Shown one piece after another: positions 20,161 through 29,406 of a stretch of 64,000 nt of DNA. The notes beneath the pieces were generated by a model. It made no database searches and had not been told where the DNA came from. It worked only from the letters and a program-made list of their open reading frames with translations. The translations under genes and the position numbers were made by a program. The number at the start of each line of letters is the position of its first letter. The first letter of the stretch is position 1. The stretch is from an uncultured Prevotella sp. (lineage in GTDB: Bacteria > Bacteroidota > Bacteroidia > Bacteroidales > Bacteroidaceae): contig CAKPST010000001.1 of the NCBI GenBank assembly GCA_934183355.1, forward strand, positions 1-64,000, written 5' to 3'.

Positions 20161-20700
20161 TTATCTGTTATATCCATTCTTGCGTAGAAAGGCAGTCAAC
20201 TTCTCCTTGCCCCTGAACAGATGCGACTTGACAGTGCCTGGCGCCATGCCCGTTATCTCGGCTATCTTGTCTATGGGATAGCCGTCGACGAGTTGCAGAG
20301 TGACGCATGTGCGCTCCTTGTCGCCGAGCCTTCGCAGTGCGTCGTATACATCAAGGCGCATGTTGTCGTCGGTATTGGTGGAGTTGGTGCGTATGGCATC
20401 CGATGAGTCGATGTCGTCGGTGGGACGCAGACGTCGGTGATAGTCGTAGAGCACATTGCATGCTATGCGATAGAGCCATGTAGAGAACGCCGCCTGACCG
20501 CGAAACTTCGATATATTGACGTAAGCCTTGACGAAGGTGTCCTGTGCAAGGTCGTCGCTCAGCTGCGTGTCTCCCAGTGTCTGATGAAGGAAGAAACGTC
20601 GTATAGGCGACTGATATTTCACAACAAGACGGTCGAAAGCCGCCCTGTTATGAAACTCAGTCACCTGAGAGACAAGAGAGAGATCGTTGTTTTCCTTCAT
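20161..20700 (-). CDS. ECF RNA polymerase sigma factor
   Basis: A 179-residue sigma-70 family protein of the extracytoplasmic-function type. Region 2 is at about 20-90 (LSDDLAQDTFVKAYVNISKF, FSTWLYRIACNVLYDYHRR) and region 4 at about 120-172 (GYPIDKIAEITGMAPGTVKSHLFRGKEKL). It directs RNA polymerase to a special promoter set. It is flanked by two small membrane protein genes on the same strand (50 and 32 bp gaps). A 15-bp palindrome lies in its leader (20711-20725). Confidence 0.92.
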   Translation of the reverse strand: MKENNDLSLVSQVTEFHNRAAFDRLVVKYQSPIRRFFLHQTLGDTQLSDDLAQDTFVKAYVNISKFRGQAAFSTWLYRIACNVLYDYHRRLRPTDDIDSSDAIRTNSTNTDDNMRLDVYDALRRLGDKERTCVTLQLVDGYPIDKIAEITGMAPGTVKSHLFRGKEKLTAFLRKNGYNR

Positions 20701-20710
20701 ATATTATATA

Positions 20711-20725
20711 GACGCACCGTGCGTC
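20711..20725. promoter_or_regulatory. Palindrome in the leader of the ECF sigma gene
   Basis: GACGCACCGTGCGTC is a perfect inverted repeat (7-bp arms, 1-nt centre), 11 bp upstream of the sigma start. There is no following T run. Possible operator or translational hairpin. Confidence 0.4.
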
Positions 20726-20750
20726 CTGTTTGCTACAAAAAAACTATTAT

Positions 20751-21506
20751 TTATTCTTTTTTATCATCTTCATCCCCAAACTTAAGGTCGGAGATGTCTG
20801 TGCCGAAGCCATTAAAATTGTCTTCGTCGTCGTCTTTCTTTTTTCTTCCGAAGCTGCTGTTATAGTTGTATCTCACCATGAACATCTGTCCTACACCCAG
20901 ACATGCTACGAGTCCGCCTATGCCAACAAGCGGGTCGGCACCGAGAAACCAGAAGAAGAGCATGAGTCCGACACCCAATGACACATTCCTGACACCACGT
21001 CGCCACATATAGTCGGGCGACTTCTTGCTGAGTGGCATCTGTTCGTCGGTGAGTGGCTGTCCCTGTTCCATCGCTTTCTCAGCCAAACGCACACGGTCGT
21101 TGTGCTTGTTTACAAAGTAGCGAATGATGAGCAGCACTATAATCAGTGGCATAAATAGGAACGCCAAAACCAAGAGGATGAACAATATAGTGAACAGTCC
21201 GCCCCACACGCTCGACGAGAATACATAGCCAAACCACGAGAATGGGTCGCTGAAACGCCCTGGACTGAAGCGGTTGCTGTCGTCAACAGAGTCGTTGGGG
21301 GCAGCGGCATAAGCGCTTTCAATAGTGTCGGCTGCCACCGACGACGTGTCGCTGAACGCCTCAATGCCTTCGTCGGCATTGTTTGTAGGCTTAGATTGTG
21401 AGGCTACCTGCTCTGTGCGCGGTGTGTGTCGATGACGCTGTGCGCTTGATGGGGTAGAGTTGGCGAGTGCGAGTAGCACTGCCATAGACAGAAGTATCTT
21501 TTTCAT
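20751..21506 (-). CDS. DUF6249-like membrane protein
   Basis: A 251-residue protein: signal peptide (to about residue 22, SSAQ), a polar low-complexity segment, a membrane helix at about 103-130, the pattern KAMEQGQPLTDEQ after it, two more helices at about 175-210, and a charged tail rich in Asp, Glu and Lys. This matches the DUF6249 family, usually next to ECF sigma factors in Bacteroidetes. It is the first gene of the row leading into the sigma factor (50 bp gap). Its function is unknown; sensing or controlling the sigma factor is a reasonable guess. Confidence 0.7.
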   Translation of the reverse strand: MKKILLSMAVLLALANSTPSSAQRHRHTPRTEQVASQSKPTNNADEGIEAFSDTSSVAADTIESAYAAAPNDSVDDSNRFSPGRFSDPFSWFGYVFSSSVWGGLFTILFILLVLAFLFMPLIIVLLIIRYFVNKHNDRVRLAEKAMEQGQPLTDEQMPLSKKSPDYMWRRGVRNVSLGVGLMLFFWFLGADPLVGIGGLVACLGVGQMFMVRYNYNSSFGRKKKDDDEDNFNGFGTDISDLKFGDEDDKKE

Positions 21507-21622
21507 TGTTTGTATGTTTTTATTAGTTGTTCTACATACTTGTTTTTATTGATTTCTGATAGTATGACGAACGAAGAACAAAGAAAGTTGCAAACGATGT
21601 GAAGAAAAACACAGAAAAGAAG

Positions 21623-21630
21623 TATTTTTG
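21623..21630 (+). promoter_or_regulatory. -7 box of the symporter gene
   Basis: TATTTTTG followed by CACC. Transcription would begin near 21637, after the in-frame ATG at 21599, so translation must start at 21662. Confidence 0.55.
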
Positions 21631-21661
21631 CACCCTAATATCAAATAAAAGAAGTAAAAAG

Positions 21662-23101
21662 ATGATTATTCTCATTACCGTTGCCGCCTATTTTGCGGCA
21701 CTCATGCTCTTCAGTAGGTTGACTGCACGACGTGGCGCCGACAACCAGACTTTCTTCAGAGCCAACCGACGTTCGCCGTGGTACATGGTGGCTTTCGGTA
21801 TGGTGGGCGCTTCGATATCAGGTATAACGTTTGTCAGCGTGCCAGGCATGACAATGCGCACAGACATGACCTATATACAGACGTGCATAGGATTTATTTT
21901 GGGCTACTTTGCGATAGCATTCGTATTGCTGCCCGTCTATTATAAGCTCAATCTCACCACTATATATACCTATCTGAAGCAACGACTCGGCGAGCGTTCG
22001 TATCAGACGGGAGCGTGGTTTTTCCTGATTTCCAAGATGACTGGAGCCGCTGTGCGCTTCTATGTAGTGTGCATCATTCTGCAACGTTTTGTGCTTGACA
22101 CCGTTGGAGTGCCTTTCCCAGTGACGGTAGTGGGCATGGTGGCGCTGATATGGCTATACACACGGCGTGGCGGCATAAAGACATTGGTGTGGACCGACAC
22201 CTTCCAGACCACGTGTATGTTTGCTGCCCTTATACTTATAATATATAATGTGATGGGCGAACTGGGCTTGTCTCTGCCCGAAGCAGTTCATGCCATAGCT
22301 ACAGATGCACACAGCCGAATGTTTGTATGGGACGACTGGGTGAGCACACAGAACTTCTGGAAGCAACTGTTAAGTGGAGCTTTCATAGCCATTGTGATGA
22401 CCGGACTCGACCAAGACATGATGCAAAAGAACCTGACATGCCGCACTCTTCGCGAAGCACAGAAGGATGTCTGCACGTATGGTTTTGCATTTGTGCCAGC
22501 CAACCTGCTGTTTATGGCACTCGGCATACTGCTCATGCAACTCGCTCAGCGCGAGGGAATAGCCTTGCCACAAAGCGGAGACGAGCTGCTGCCCATGTTT
22601 GCAGCGACAGGAGAGCTTGGCACAGCGGTGACAGTGCTGTTCACCATAGGAATCGTGGCTGCTTCGTTCTCAAGCGCCGACTCGGCACTGACGGCACTCA
22701 CCACAAGCTACTGCGTAGACATACGCCAACGCGAAGGCGACGAACGTCTCAGACATAGAGCACACATGGGTATAGCCATAGTGTTTGTCATGTTCATACT
22801 GCTATTCCGCATGCTTAATTCGACAAGTGTTATCGATGCCATCTACATCCTGTGTTCATATACATATGGTCCGTTGCTCGGACTCTTTGCTTTCGGACTC
22901 TTCACACGTCGCATGCCCAAGGACACGCTCGTGCCATACATCGCTGTTGCCTCGCCAATGATATGCTTCGCTCTCGACACAGCGGCACAGAATTTGTGGG
23001 GATATAAGTTCGGATATGAGCTGCTAATGCTCAACGGTATGCTGACATTTGCCGGATTATTGGCAACATCCAAGGCTTCAGCAGCGCATGAGCGTAGATG
23101 A
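21662..23101 (+). CDS. Sodium:solute symporter family transporter
   Basis: A 479-residue inner-membrane transporter with about 13 helices and the SSS family core (SRLTARRGADNQTFFRANRR early, then WYMVAFGMVGASISGITFVSVPG; later SFSSADSALTALTTSYCVDI, which carries sodium-site serines). It should couple sodium entry to uptake of a small solute; the substrate cannot be told from sequence. The gene is monocistronic and divergent from the DUF6249/sigma row. An 18-bp perfect stem follows at 23163-23206. The start at 21662 is fixed by the promoter at 21623-21630. Confidence 0.88.
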   Translation: MIILITVAAYFAALMLFSRLTARRGADNQTFFRANRRSPWYMVAFGMVGASISGITFVSVPGMTMRTDMTYIQTCIGFILGYFAIAFVLLPVYYKLNLTTIYTYLKQRLGERSYQTGAWFFLISKMTGAAVRFYVVCIILQRFVLDTVGVPFPVTVVGMVALIWLYTRRGGIKTLVWTDTFQTTCMFAALILIIYNVMGELGLSLPEAVHAIATDAHSRMFVWDDWVSTQNFWKQLLSGAFIAIVMTGLDQDMMQKNLTCRTLREAQKDVCTYGFAFVPANLLFMALGILLMQLAQREGIALPQSGDELLPMFAATGELGTAVTVLFTIGIVAASFSSADSALTALTTSYCVDIRQREGDERLRHRAHMGIAIVFVMFILLFRMLNSTSVIDAIYILCSYTYGPLLGLFAFGLFTRRMPKDTLVPYIAVASPMICFALDTAAQNLWGYKFGYELLMLNGMLTFAGLLATSKASAAHERR

Positions 23102-23162
23102 AACCATAGTAGGTAGCATGAATTGAAAGTGTAAGAAAAACGATTAACGATAATAAGTCTTA

Positions 23163-23206
23163 AATTGTGCTTTTTCTTTTAGGCTAAAAAAAGAAAAAGC
23201 ACAATT
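23163..23206. terminator. Bidirectional terminator after symporter gene
   Basis: AATTGTGCTTTTTCTTTT (23163-23180) pairs perfectly with 23189-23206; loop 8 nt. The A/T-rich stem bases provide the U tract. Confidence 0.75.
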
Positions 23207-23213
23207 ATGGAAT

Positions 23214-23246
23214 AAACTGCAAAATACGTGATAGAAGTTGCAGTTT
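23214..23246. repeat. Inverted repeat upstream of AraC-type gene
   Basis: AAACTGCAA (23214-23222) and TTGCAGTTT (23238-23246). Lies about 100 bp before the -7 box. Candidate regulator site or a second stem after the terminator. Confidence 0.4.
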
Positions 23247-23346
23247 TCGTGCACAAACGTGAAAATAATGGTTTAAACTGATTATTAAAACGATGCAACT
23301 AAAACTTTTTTAACGTTAAAACAATAAATATCTCAATTAATAATCG

Positions 23347-23354
23347 TATATTTG
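23347..23354 (+). promoter_or_regulatory. -7 box of the AraC-type gene
   Basis: TATATTTG followed by CA. No -33 TTTG. Leader about 105 nt. Confidence 0.45.
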
Positions 23355-23468
23355 CAGATGCGAAACTAAAGATGGCAAGAAAGAGAGTTAAAGCAATTAC
23401 GACATTAAAGAATAATCAATTTAATGGTAACACAATAATAACAACGATAATTTTAGCATTACTACAAT

Positions 23469-24350
23469 ATGGATTTGTATAAGTTTGAATATAAAAGGAT
23501 GAAGCCGATGGAGCAATTACCGCTTCACCGTCAAGACTCATGGGAGCTGACATACATTGTATTCGGCAAAGGTACTCGCATACTCGGCGACTCTGAGACA
23601 GAGTTTTCCGAGGGCAGTCTTGCGTTCATACCTCCACATATACCCCATTGCTGGCGTTTTGACAATGGTCACACCGATGCCGATGGATGCATCGCACATT
23701 TCACACTGACATTCAAGACCGAGTTTATTGACAGATGCGTAAGCTCATTCCCCGAATTGACAGAGCGTCTTGAGACCGTGAAGTCTATTTCATCAGCATT
23801 ACAGTTCGACCCCGATACCACAACCATCATCGCCGACACACTGCGCAAGATGTCTACCGAGGAGGAGTCGGAGCTGTTGCCATTCGTATTCCGCCTGCTG
23901 TTGCTCCTGTCAAAACGAGAGCGCAATGCCACAGTTGTGGGACGATTCTCGGAGACCGACCGCACATCAGAGCGCATTAACAAGGTGAAGGAATTCACAC
24001 AGTCGCACTATGCACGCACTATCACCATCGACATGATAGCCGAGCATGTGGGCATGAACCGTTCGTCGTTCTGCACATTCTTCAAGAAAGCCACAGGACA
24101 GACATACATCACCTATCTCAACAAGCTGCGCGTAGACCGTGCCTGCTTCTTATTGCGTCAGGGCAAGTTCAATGTGACTGAGGTTTGCTACATGGTGGGA
24201 TTCAATGATGTGCCATATTTCAACCGTTGCTTCAAGAACAACCGTGGTATGTCGCCCAAGGAGTATACCGAAGGCGTAGTGACCAAACGGCAGATAGTCA
24301 GCGACCGCCAGATAATCTCTGACACACGCAACAAGCAGCAGCGTTCTTAA
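23469..24350 (+). CDS. AraC-family transcriptional regulator
   Basis: A 293-residue regulator. The N-terminal half (about 15-150) is a cupin-like sensing domain (LTYIVFGKGTRILGDSE, FIPPHIPHCWRFDNG). The C-terminal 100 residues hold the two helix-turn-helix motifs of AraC (IDMIAEHVGMNRSSFCTFFK and VTEVCYMVGFNDVPYFNRCF, then GMSPKEY). Proteins of this layout usually sense a sugar or related ligand. The symporter gene lies upstream on the same strand and gpmI follows; a link to the symporter is possible but unproven. The AT-rich promoter region holds a dyad at 23214-23246. Confidence 0.9.
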   Translation: MDLYKFEYKRMKPMEQLPLHRQDSWELTYIVFGKGTRILGDSETEFSEGSLAFIPPHIPHCWRFDNGHTDADGCIAHFTLTFKTEFIDRCVSSFPELTERLETVKSISSALQFDPDTTTIIADTLRKMSTEEESELLPFVFRLLLLLSKRERNATVVGRFSETDRTSERINKVKEFTQSHYARTITIDMIAEHVGMNRSSFCTFFKKATGQTYITYLNKLRVDRACFLLRQGKFNVTEVCYMVGFNDVPYFNRCFKNNRGMSPKEYTEGVVTKRQIVSDRQIISDTRNKQQRS

Positions 24351-24389
24351 CGTTCTTAACACATGGCGCAATAAAGTTGCAGGATATGC

Positions 24390-24420
24390 TTTGCAGTTCA
24401 ATGCAAATATTGTAACTTTG
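24390..24420 (+). promoter_or_regulatory. Promoter of gpmI
   Basis: -33 TTTG (24390-24393), 19-bp spacer, -7 TAACTTTG (24413-24420). Full consensus match, in keeping with strong expression. Confidence 0.8.
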
Positions 24421-24464
24421 CACCACAAAATATAAACATATTACATATAACACATACAAACATT

Positions 24465-25988
24465 ATGGCAAAGAAAGCTTTATTGATGATCCTCGACGGA
24501 TGGGGCATCGGCCAGCATGGCAAGGGAGACGTTATCTACAACACACCGACTCCTTATCTTGACTATCTCACAGCTGTTTCAGCTCACTCACAGCTCCTCA
24601 CATGTGGCGAGGACGTTGGTCTGCCCGAAGGACAGATGGGCAACTCTGAGGTAGGTCACTTGAACATTGGCGCTGGACGTATCGTTTACCAGGACCTCGT
24701 TAAGATCAACCGTGCTTGCAAGGACGGTTCTATCCTCCAGAACAAGGAAATCGTTAAGGCTTATAGCTACGCTAAAGAGACTGGCAAGAAGCTCCACCTC
24801 ATGGGCTTGACTTCTACAGGTGGCGTACACTCTTCACTCGACCACCTCTTCAAGTTCATCGAGATTGGCAAGGAGTATGGTCTGAATGACGTATACGTAC
24901 ACTGCTTCATGGACGGCCGCGACACCGACCCGAAGTCGGGTAAGGGCTTCATCGAGCAGGTTCAGGAGTGCTGCTCAAACAATGGCGCACACATCGCAAG
25001 CATCGTTGGTCGCTTCTATGCAATGGACCGCGACAAGCGTTGGGAGCGTGTGAAGGAGGCTTACGACCTGCTCGTAGAGGGCAAGGGTAAGCAGGCCGAC
25101 GACATGGTGAAGGCAATGCAGGAGAGCTACGATGATGGCGTGACCGACGAGTTCATCCTTCCTATCAACAACTCTACTGTTAACGGCAAGATTGAGGAGG
25201 GCGACGTTGTCATCTTCATCAACTACCGCAACGACCGTGCTAAGGAGCTCACCGAGGTGCTCACACAGAAGGACTACACCGAGGCTGGTATGCACACCAT
25301 CAAGGACTTGCAGTACTACTGCATGACTCCGTACGACGCATCGTTCACAGGCGTAAACATCCTCTTCCCGAAGGAGAACGTAATGAACACTCTCGGCGAA
25401 TATCTCGCTGCTCAGGGCAAGCGTCAGCTCCACACTGCTGAGACAGAGAAGTATGCTCACGTTACATTCTTCTTAAACGGTGGCCGTGAGACTCCGTACG
25501 AGGGCGAGGATCGCATCCTTGTTCCGTCACCTAAGGTTGCTACATACGACCTCAAGCCTGAGATGAGCGCTTATGAGGTGAAGGATAAGCTCGTTGGTGC
25601 TATCAAGACTCAGGAGTACGACTTCATCGTTGTCAACTTCGCTAATGGTGATATGGTAGGTCATACCGGTATCTACAACGCTATTGCCAAGGCTGTTCAT
25701 GCCATCGACAACTGCGTTAAGGAAGTAGTTGAGACAGCTAAGGCTAACGACTACGAGACCATCATCATCGCCGACCATGGCAATGCAGACAACGCTATCA
25801 ACGAGGACGGCACACCTAACACTGCTCACTCATTGAACCCAGTTCCGTTCATCTATGTTACAGACAACAACTCTGCAACTGTTAAGGATGGTCGTCTGGC
25901 TGACGTTGCTCCTTCTATCCTCCACATCATGGGATTGGAGCAGCCTGAGGATATGACAGGTGAGAACCTCATCCAGGACAACAAGTAA
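24465..25988 (+). CDS. gpmI: 2,3-bisphosphoglycerate-independent phosphoglycerate mutase
   Basis: A 507-residue cytoplasmic enzyme converting 3-phosphoglycerate to 2-phosphoglycerate in glycolysis and gluconeogenesis, using two manganese ions. It starts with the metal motif [11 protein letters not shown]. The phosphoryl-accepting serine is S61 in [14 protein letters not shown]. The later metal motifs [13 protein letters not shown] and [10 protein letters not shown] are present. Codon use is strongly biased to a few codons, as in highly expressed genes. Own promoter and terminator; monocistronic. Confidence 0.97.
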   Translation: MAKKALLMILDGWGIGQHGKGDVIYNTPTPYLDYLTAVSAHSQLLTCGEDVGLPEGQMGNSEVGHLNIGAGRIVYQDLVKINRACKDGSILQNKEIVKAYSYAKETGKKLHLMGLTSTGGVHSSLDHLFKFIEIGKEYGLNDVYVHCFMDGRDTDPKSGKGFIEQVQECCSNNGAHIASIVGRFYAMDRDKRWERVKEAYDLLVEGKGKQADDMVKAMQESYDDGVTDEFILPINNSTVNGKIEEGDVVIFINYRNDRAKELTEVLTQKDYTEAGMHTIKDLQYYCMTPYDASFTGVNILFPKENVMNTLGEYLAAQGKRQLHTAETEKYAHVTFFLNGGRETPYEGEDRILVPSPKVATYDLKPEMSAYEVKDKLVGAIKTQEYDFIVVNFANGDMVGHTGIYNAIAKAVHAIDNCVKEVVETAKANDYETIIIADHGNADNAINEDGTPNTAHSLNPVPFIYVTDNNSATVKDGRLADVAPSILHIMGLEQPEDMTGENLIQDNK

Positions 25989-26036
25989 TTGAAAAGAATC
26001 AATAAAGGGTTGACAAGTTGACCCAACAAGACTTAC

Positions 26037-26078
26037 AAAGCGTGCAACCAATGTATATAATACAAGGCTGCACGCTTT
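26037..26078 (+). terminator. Rho-independent terminator of gpmI
   Basis: AAAGCGTGCA (26037-26046) pairs with TGCACGCTTT (26069-26078), followed by TT. The loop is long (22 nt). Confidence 0.75.
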
Positions 26079-26133
26079 TTCTATATTCGATATTCAATTA
26101 TCTATTAATAAATAGCATCATACCTAACAAAGC

Positions 26134-27192
26134 ATGAAATACAAAATCAACATACTGCCACGCACTCTGCACTTCAAACAGCCTGCCGGCACATCACGTG
26201 GAGTGTACACAACACGCAAGTCGTGGTTTGTTGTAGTGGAGGACGACGAGCATCCTGGAGTCAAAGGCATAGGCGAATGTGCTCCGCTGCCCGACCTTAG
26301 TTGCGACGCACGTCCCGAATACGAGCAGACTCTACAGCAACTATGTCGCATGATAGAACTGACAGGCAATGTCAACTACGACATGTTGCGACCTTATCCG
26401 TCAATGCTATTTGGACTGGAAACAGCCCTACTTGACCTCGAACACGGTGGCAATGCCACTCTTTTTGATACTCCATTCACACGCGGCGAAGAAGGCATAA
26501 CCATCAACGGACTCGTATGGATGGGCAATTACGACGAGATGTTGCGTCGTTTGGAGGAGAAGATGAAGGCAGGATTCAGTTGTGTTAAGCTGAAGATTGG
26601 AGCCATCGACTTTGCAAAGGAGCTGGAGCTTGTGCGACATATTCGCGAGGTTTTCGGCAAAGACCAGATTGAATTGCGTGTCGATGCCAATGGCGGATTC
26701 TCACCCGCTGAGGCTATGAACCGCCTCGAACAGCTCGCTCCCTACGACATCCACTCCATCGAACAACCCATACGTCAGCATCAATGGGCAAGTATGGCTG
26801 AACTTTGTGCCAACACACCCATACCCATTGCGCTCGACGAAGAGCTTATCGGCATCAACATGATTGCCATGAAGCAGGAGATGCTCGACCGCATACGCCC
26901 ACAATACATCATCCTCAAGCCATCGTTGCATGGAGGAATGCGTGGCACACGCGAGTGGATTGACCTTGCCAAGGCTCGTGGTATAGGCTCATGGATAACG
27001 AGTGCATTGGAGAGCAACATCGGACTTAATGCCATTGCACAGCTCGCTGCCGACATATACGGTCCTAATATTACCATGCCACAAGGCCTTGGCACAGGAC
27101 AACTATTCACCGACAATATCCCAATGCCACTCGAAATACGAGGCGACAAGCTATGGATTAGCGGAGAGTGCCGCCCACACGAAGCCCTTTAG
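26134..27192 (+). CDS. menC: o-Succinylbenzoate synthase (enolase superfamily)
   Basis: A 352-residue enolase-superfamily enzyme. Catalytic lysines K152 and K154 (VKLKIG), metal ligands D184 (LRVDANGGF), E in SIEQPI and E/D in IALDEE, and the second-side lysine in ILKPSLHGG are all present. PQGLGTGQLFTDN near the end is typical of Bacteroidetes o-succinylbenzoate synthases. The enzyme dehydrates SHCHC in menaquinone synthesis. No other men gene is nearby, so dipeptide epimerase is the main alternative. The 3' end overlaps the converging DUF2807 gene by 35 bp. Confidence 0.82.
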   Translation: MKYKINILPRTLHFKQPAGTSRGVYTTRKSWFVVVEDDEHPGVKGIGECAPLPDLSCDARPEYEQTLQQLCRMIELTGNVNYDMLRPYPSMLFGLETALLDLEHGGNATLFDTPFTRGEEGITINGLVWMGNYDEMLRRLEEKMKAGFSCVKLKIGAIDFAKELELVRHIREVFGKDQIELRVDANGGFSPAEAMNRLEQLAPYDIHSIEQPIRQHQWASMAELCANTPIPIALDEELIGINMIAMKQEMLDRIRPQYIILKPSLHGGMRGTREWIDLAKARGIGSWITSALESNIGLNAIAQLAADIYGPNITMPQGLGTGQLFTDNIPMPLEIRGDKLWISGECRPHEAL

Positions 27193-28018
27193 TGTCTATA
27201 TAGCCCGAGCCCTTGACCGACTTGCTGAACTCACGGAGGTTGCCCTTCAACTCAAAGTCGCCCGAACCTACGGTCTGACATTCAGCCGAACCACAGTTGA
27301 TGAAGTTGAGGTCGACATCACCTGAGCCATAAACGGCAGCACGTGTCTTAGCAACACCACGGAGATTGAGGTCGACATCACCCGAACCGCGCACTGAGAC
27401 ATCGGCTGTCTTGGCTGAGAGATTGTCCACCGAGACATCGCCCGAGCCATAGATGCTTACAACAGCCGCATTACAGTCGATGCTCTTAGCCTCGATATCT
27501 CCCGAACCACGCACCTCAAACGTGATATTGTCGCACACAACATCACGGAAGTCAACATCGCTCGACCCCATGATACTCACCGACATATTATCTGTGTCGA
27601 TGTTGGTTTGAGTCTCAAAATCGCCCGATCCACGCAGTGTCAGCGCTGTAAGGTCGGGCGAAGTTACGTAAACATTCAGTTCCTTAGTGCCTGAAACAAA
27701 CCAGTTGCCACCCTTATTCTTGCTTGACAGCACCAGTGTCTCGCCCTTCACTTCAACCTGCAAGTTGTCCACCAGACTCTTGCTGCCCACAATGCGCACC
27801 GAGTTCTTTTTGCCTTGTACAAATTTGATGTCAGCTGGTGTGCTTGACTCAATCTTTGAGAAATATCCAACAGTGCGATTGATAGTCACTTTTCTTGAAC
27901 TATCCTTCAAATTACTTGATATTTCCTTTAAATCATTGCTTGAATAGCAAGCCATGCAAACTCCGCCACACATGATGGCTACAGTCAACGTAAGAATTAA
28001 TTTACCAATGTTTTTCAT
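27158..28018 (-). CDS. DUF2807 (head-GIN) exported repeat lipoprotein
   Basis: A 286-residue protein. The signal peptide carries a lipobox (VCMAC, C24), so it is probably a lipoprotein. The body is a right-handed beta-helix-like repeat, in which G-S-G-D or close variants recur about every 20 residues eight times (RGSGDFE, MGSSDVD, RGSGDIE, YGSGDVS, RGSGDVD, YGSGDVD, VGSGDFE, KGSGYID). This is the DUF2807 / putative auto-transporter adhesin head family, of unknown function in the cell envelope. It converges on menC with a 35-bp overlap of coding ends. I see no clear promoter box. Confidence 0.85.
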   Translation of the reverse strand: MKNIGKLILTLTVAIMCGGVCMACYSSNDLKEISSNLKDSSRKVTINRTVGYFSKIESSTPADIKFVQGKKNSVRIVGSKSLVDNLQVEVKGETLVLSSKNKGGNWFVSGTKELNVYVTSPDLTALTLRGSGDFETQTNIDTDNMSVSIMGSSDVDFRDVVCDNITFEVRGSGDIEAKSIDCNAAVVSIYGSGDVSVDNLSAKTADVSVRGSGDVDLNLRGVAKTRAAVYGSGDVDLNFINCGSAECQTVGSGDFELKGNLREFSKSVKGSGYIDTKGLRVGGTLR

Positions 28019-28223
28019 ATTCTATTGTTTATTTGTTATTAATTACTATATCTTATAAACGTATGAACAGTGGAAAATCGAACATGATTAACATATTTTT
28101 ATCTATCTCATCATGTCGGGACAATATCCATGTCATGCTCATTTGAACTATCAATAAGACGTAAAGGAATAAAAAAAAGTTGCAAAACAATGAAAAAAAT
28201 GCCCTTTACACATTTATAATTAC

Positions 28224-28231
28224 TACCTTTG
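28224..28231 (+). promoter_or_regulatory. -7 box of the DHH phosphoesterase gene
   Basis: TACCTTTG followed by CAC. It lies after the in-frame ATG at 28180, so the ATG at 28255 is the start. Confidence 0.6.
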
Positions 28232-28254
28232 CACTCTCATTCAAGCACAACACG

Positions 28255-29301
28255 ATGAATATAGAATTGTTAACTGAGGCAGAGATTGCCACCTTGAGAG
28301 AAAACATCTCACTCGCCAACCACATTGTTATATGTTGTCACAAGTCGCCAGACGGCGACGCTCTCGGTTCGTCGCTGGCATGGGCAGACTATCTGCGCAC
28401 GCTCGGCAAAGAGCCCGAAGTCGTTGTTCCCGACGCTTATCCCGACTTCCTACAGTGGTTGCCGGGCTCAGAACGCATCATACGATATGACAAACATGCA
28501 GCAGACAAGGCCGACATGCTGTTCAAAGAAGCCGACCTTATCTTCTGTCTCGACTTCAATGGCACCGACCGTGTCGACGAGATGAAAGACGCATTGGAGC
28601 AGTCGGCAGCACGCAAGATAATGATCGACCACCATCTCGACCCTCGTATGGACACCGTTCTCACCGTGTCTTATCCCCACATGTCCAGCACATCCGAACT
28701 CGTATTTCGTATAATATGGCAGCTCGGAGGTTTTGAGGCAATGTCGGAGAAGTGTGCTGTGTGCATCTACTGTGGCATGATGACCGACACAGGAGGATTC
28801 ACCTACAACTCTACACGCCCCGAAATATTCTTCATCATCAGTCAACTGCTCACCAAGAACATCGACAAAGACAAGATTTATCGCAATGTGTTCAACAACT
28901 TCAGTCCCTGGGCAATACGTCTGCGCGGCTATCTGATGAGTCAGAAACTCAATGTCTTCAACGATATACATGCCTCTTACTTCACCATTTCGCGCCAAGA
29001 CATGCGACGCTTCCACTTCATCAAGGGCGACGCCGAGGGACTTGTCAACGAGCCTCTCCGAATAAAAGGCATGCGACTATCTGTATCGCTGCGTGAAGAC
29101 GACCGCCGTGACAACACCATCTGGGTGTCGCTGCGCTCTGTAGACGACTTCCCATGCAACAAGGTAGCCTCAGAATTTTTCAACGGAGGCGGTCATCTCA
29201 ACGCAAGCGGCGGCAGACTCCACTGCTCGCTCGAAGAGGCTGAGCGTGTAGTGCGCCGTGCATTCGCCCACTACGAGGAACTTCTAAAGAAAAAAAGTTA
29301 A
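28255..29301 (+). CDS. DHH-family phosphoesterase (NrnA-like oligoribonuclease / pAp phosphatase)
   Basis: A 348-residue cytoplasmic enzyme. The DHH domain holds CCHKSPDGDALGSS, CLDFNGTD, IMIDHHLDP and GMMTDTGGF metal-binding motifs; the C-terminal DHHA1 domain ends in FFNGGGHLNASGGRL. NrnA-type proteins degrade short oligoribonucleotides (and c-di-NMP breakdown products) and dephosphorylate 3'-phosphoadenosine 5'-phosphate. It has its own promoter and is followed by the DUF4827 gene (105 bp) and glmM on the same strand. Confidence 0.88.
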   Translation: MNIELLTEAEIATLRENISLANHIVICCHKSPDGDALGSSLAWADYLRTLGKEPEVVVPDAYPDFLQWLPGSERIIRYDKHAADKADMLFKEADLIFCLDFNGTDRVDEMKDALEQSAARKIMIDHHLDPRMDTVLTVSYPHMSSTSELVFRIIWQLGGFEAMSEKCAVCIYCGMMTDTGGFTYNSTRPEIFFIISQLLTKNIDKDKIYRNVFNNFSPWAIRLRGYLMSQKLNVFNDIHASYFTISRQDMRRFHFIKGDAEGLVNEPLRIKGMRLSVSLREDDRRDNTIWVSLRSVDDFPCNKVASEFFNGGGHLNASGGRLHCSLEEAERVVRRAFAHYEELLKKKS

Positions 29302-29406
29302 ATAACGACAACTACTCAAGCTTTTTACATGTTGTTAGACATAATTTTATTACTTTTGTGTCTGATTATATATAAAAAAGAAAAAAGAAGTATACATCAT
29401 CAAAGA

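Larger units (their letters stand above)
23102..23468. other. Intergenic region between symporter and AraC genes
   Basis: 367 bp holding a perfect 18-bp-stem terminator, a second 9-bp dyad and the AraC promoter. No short gene seen. Confidence 0.6.
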
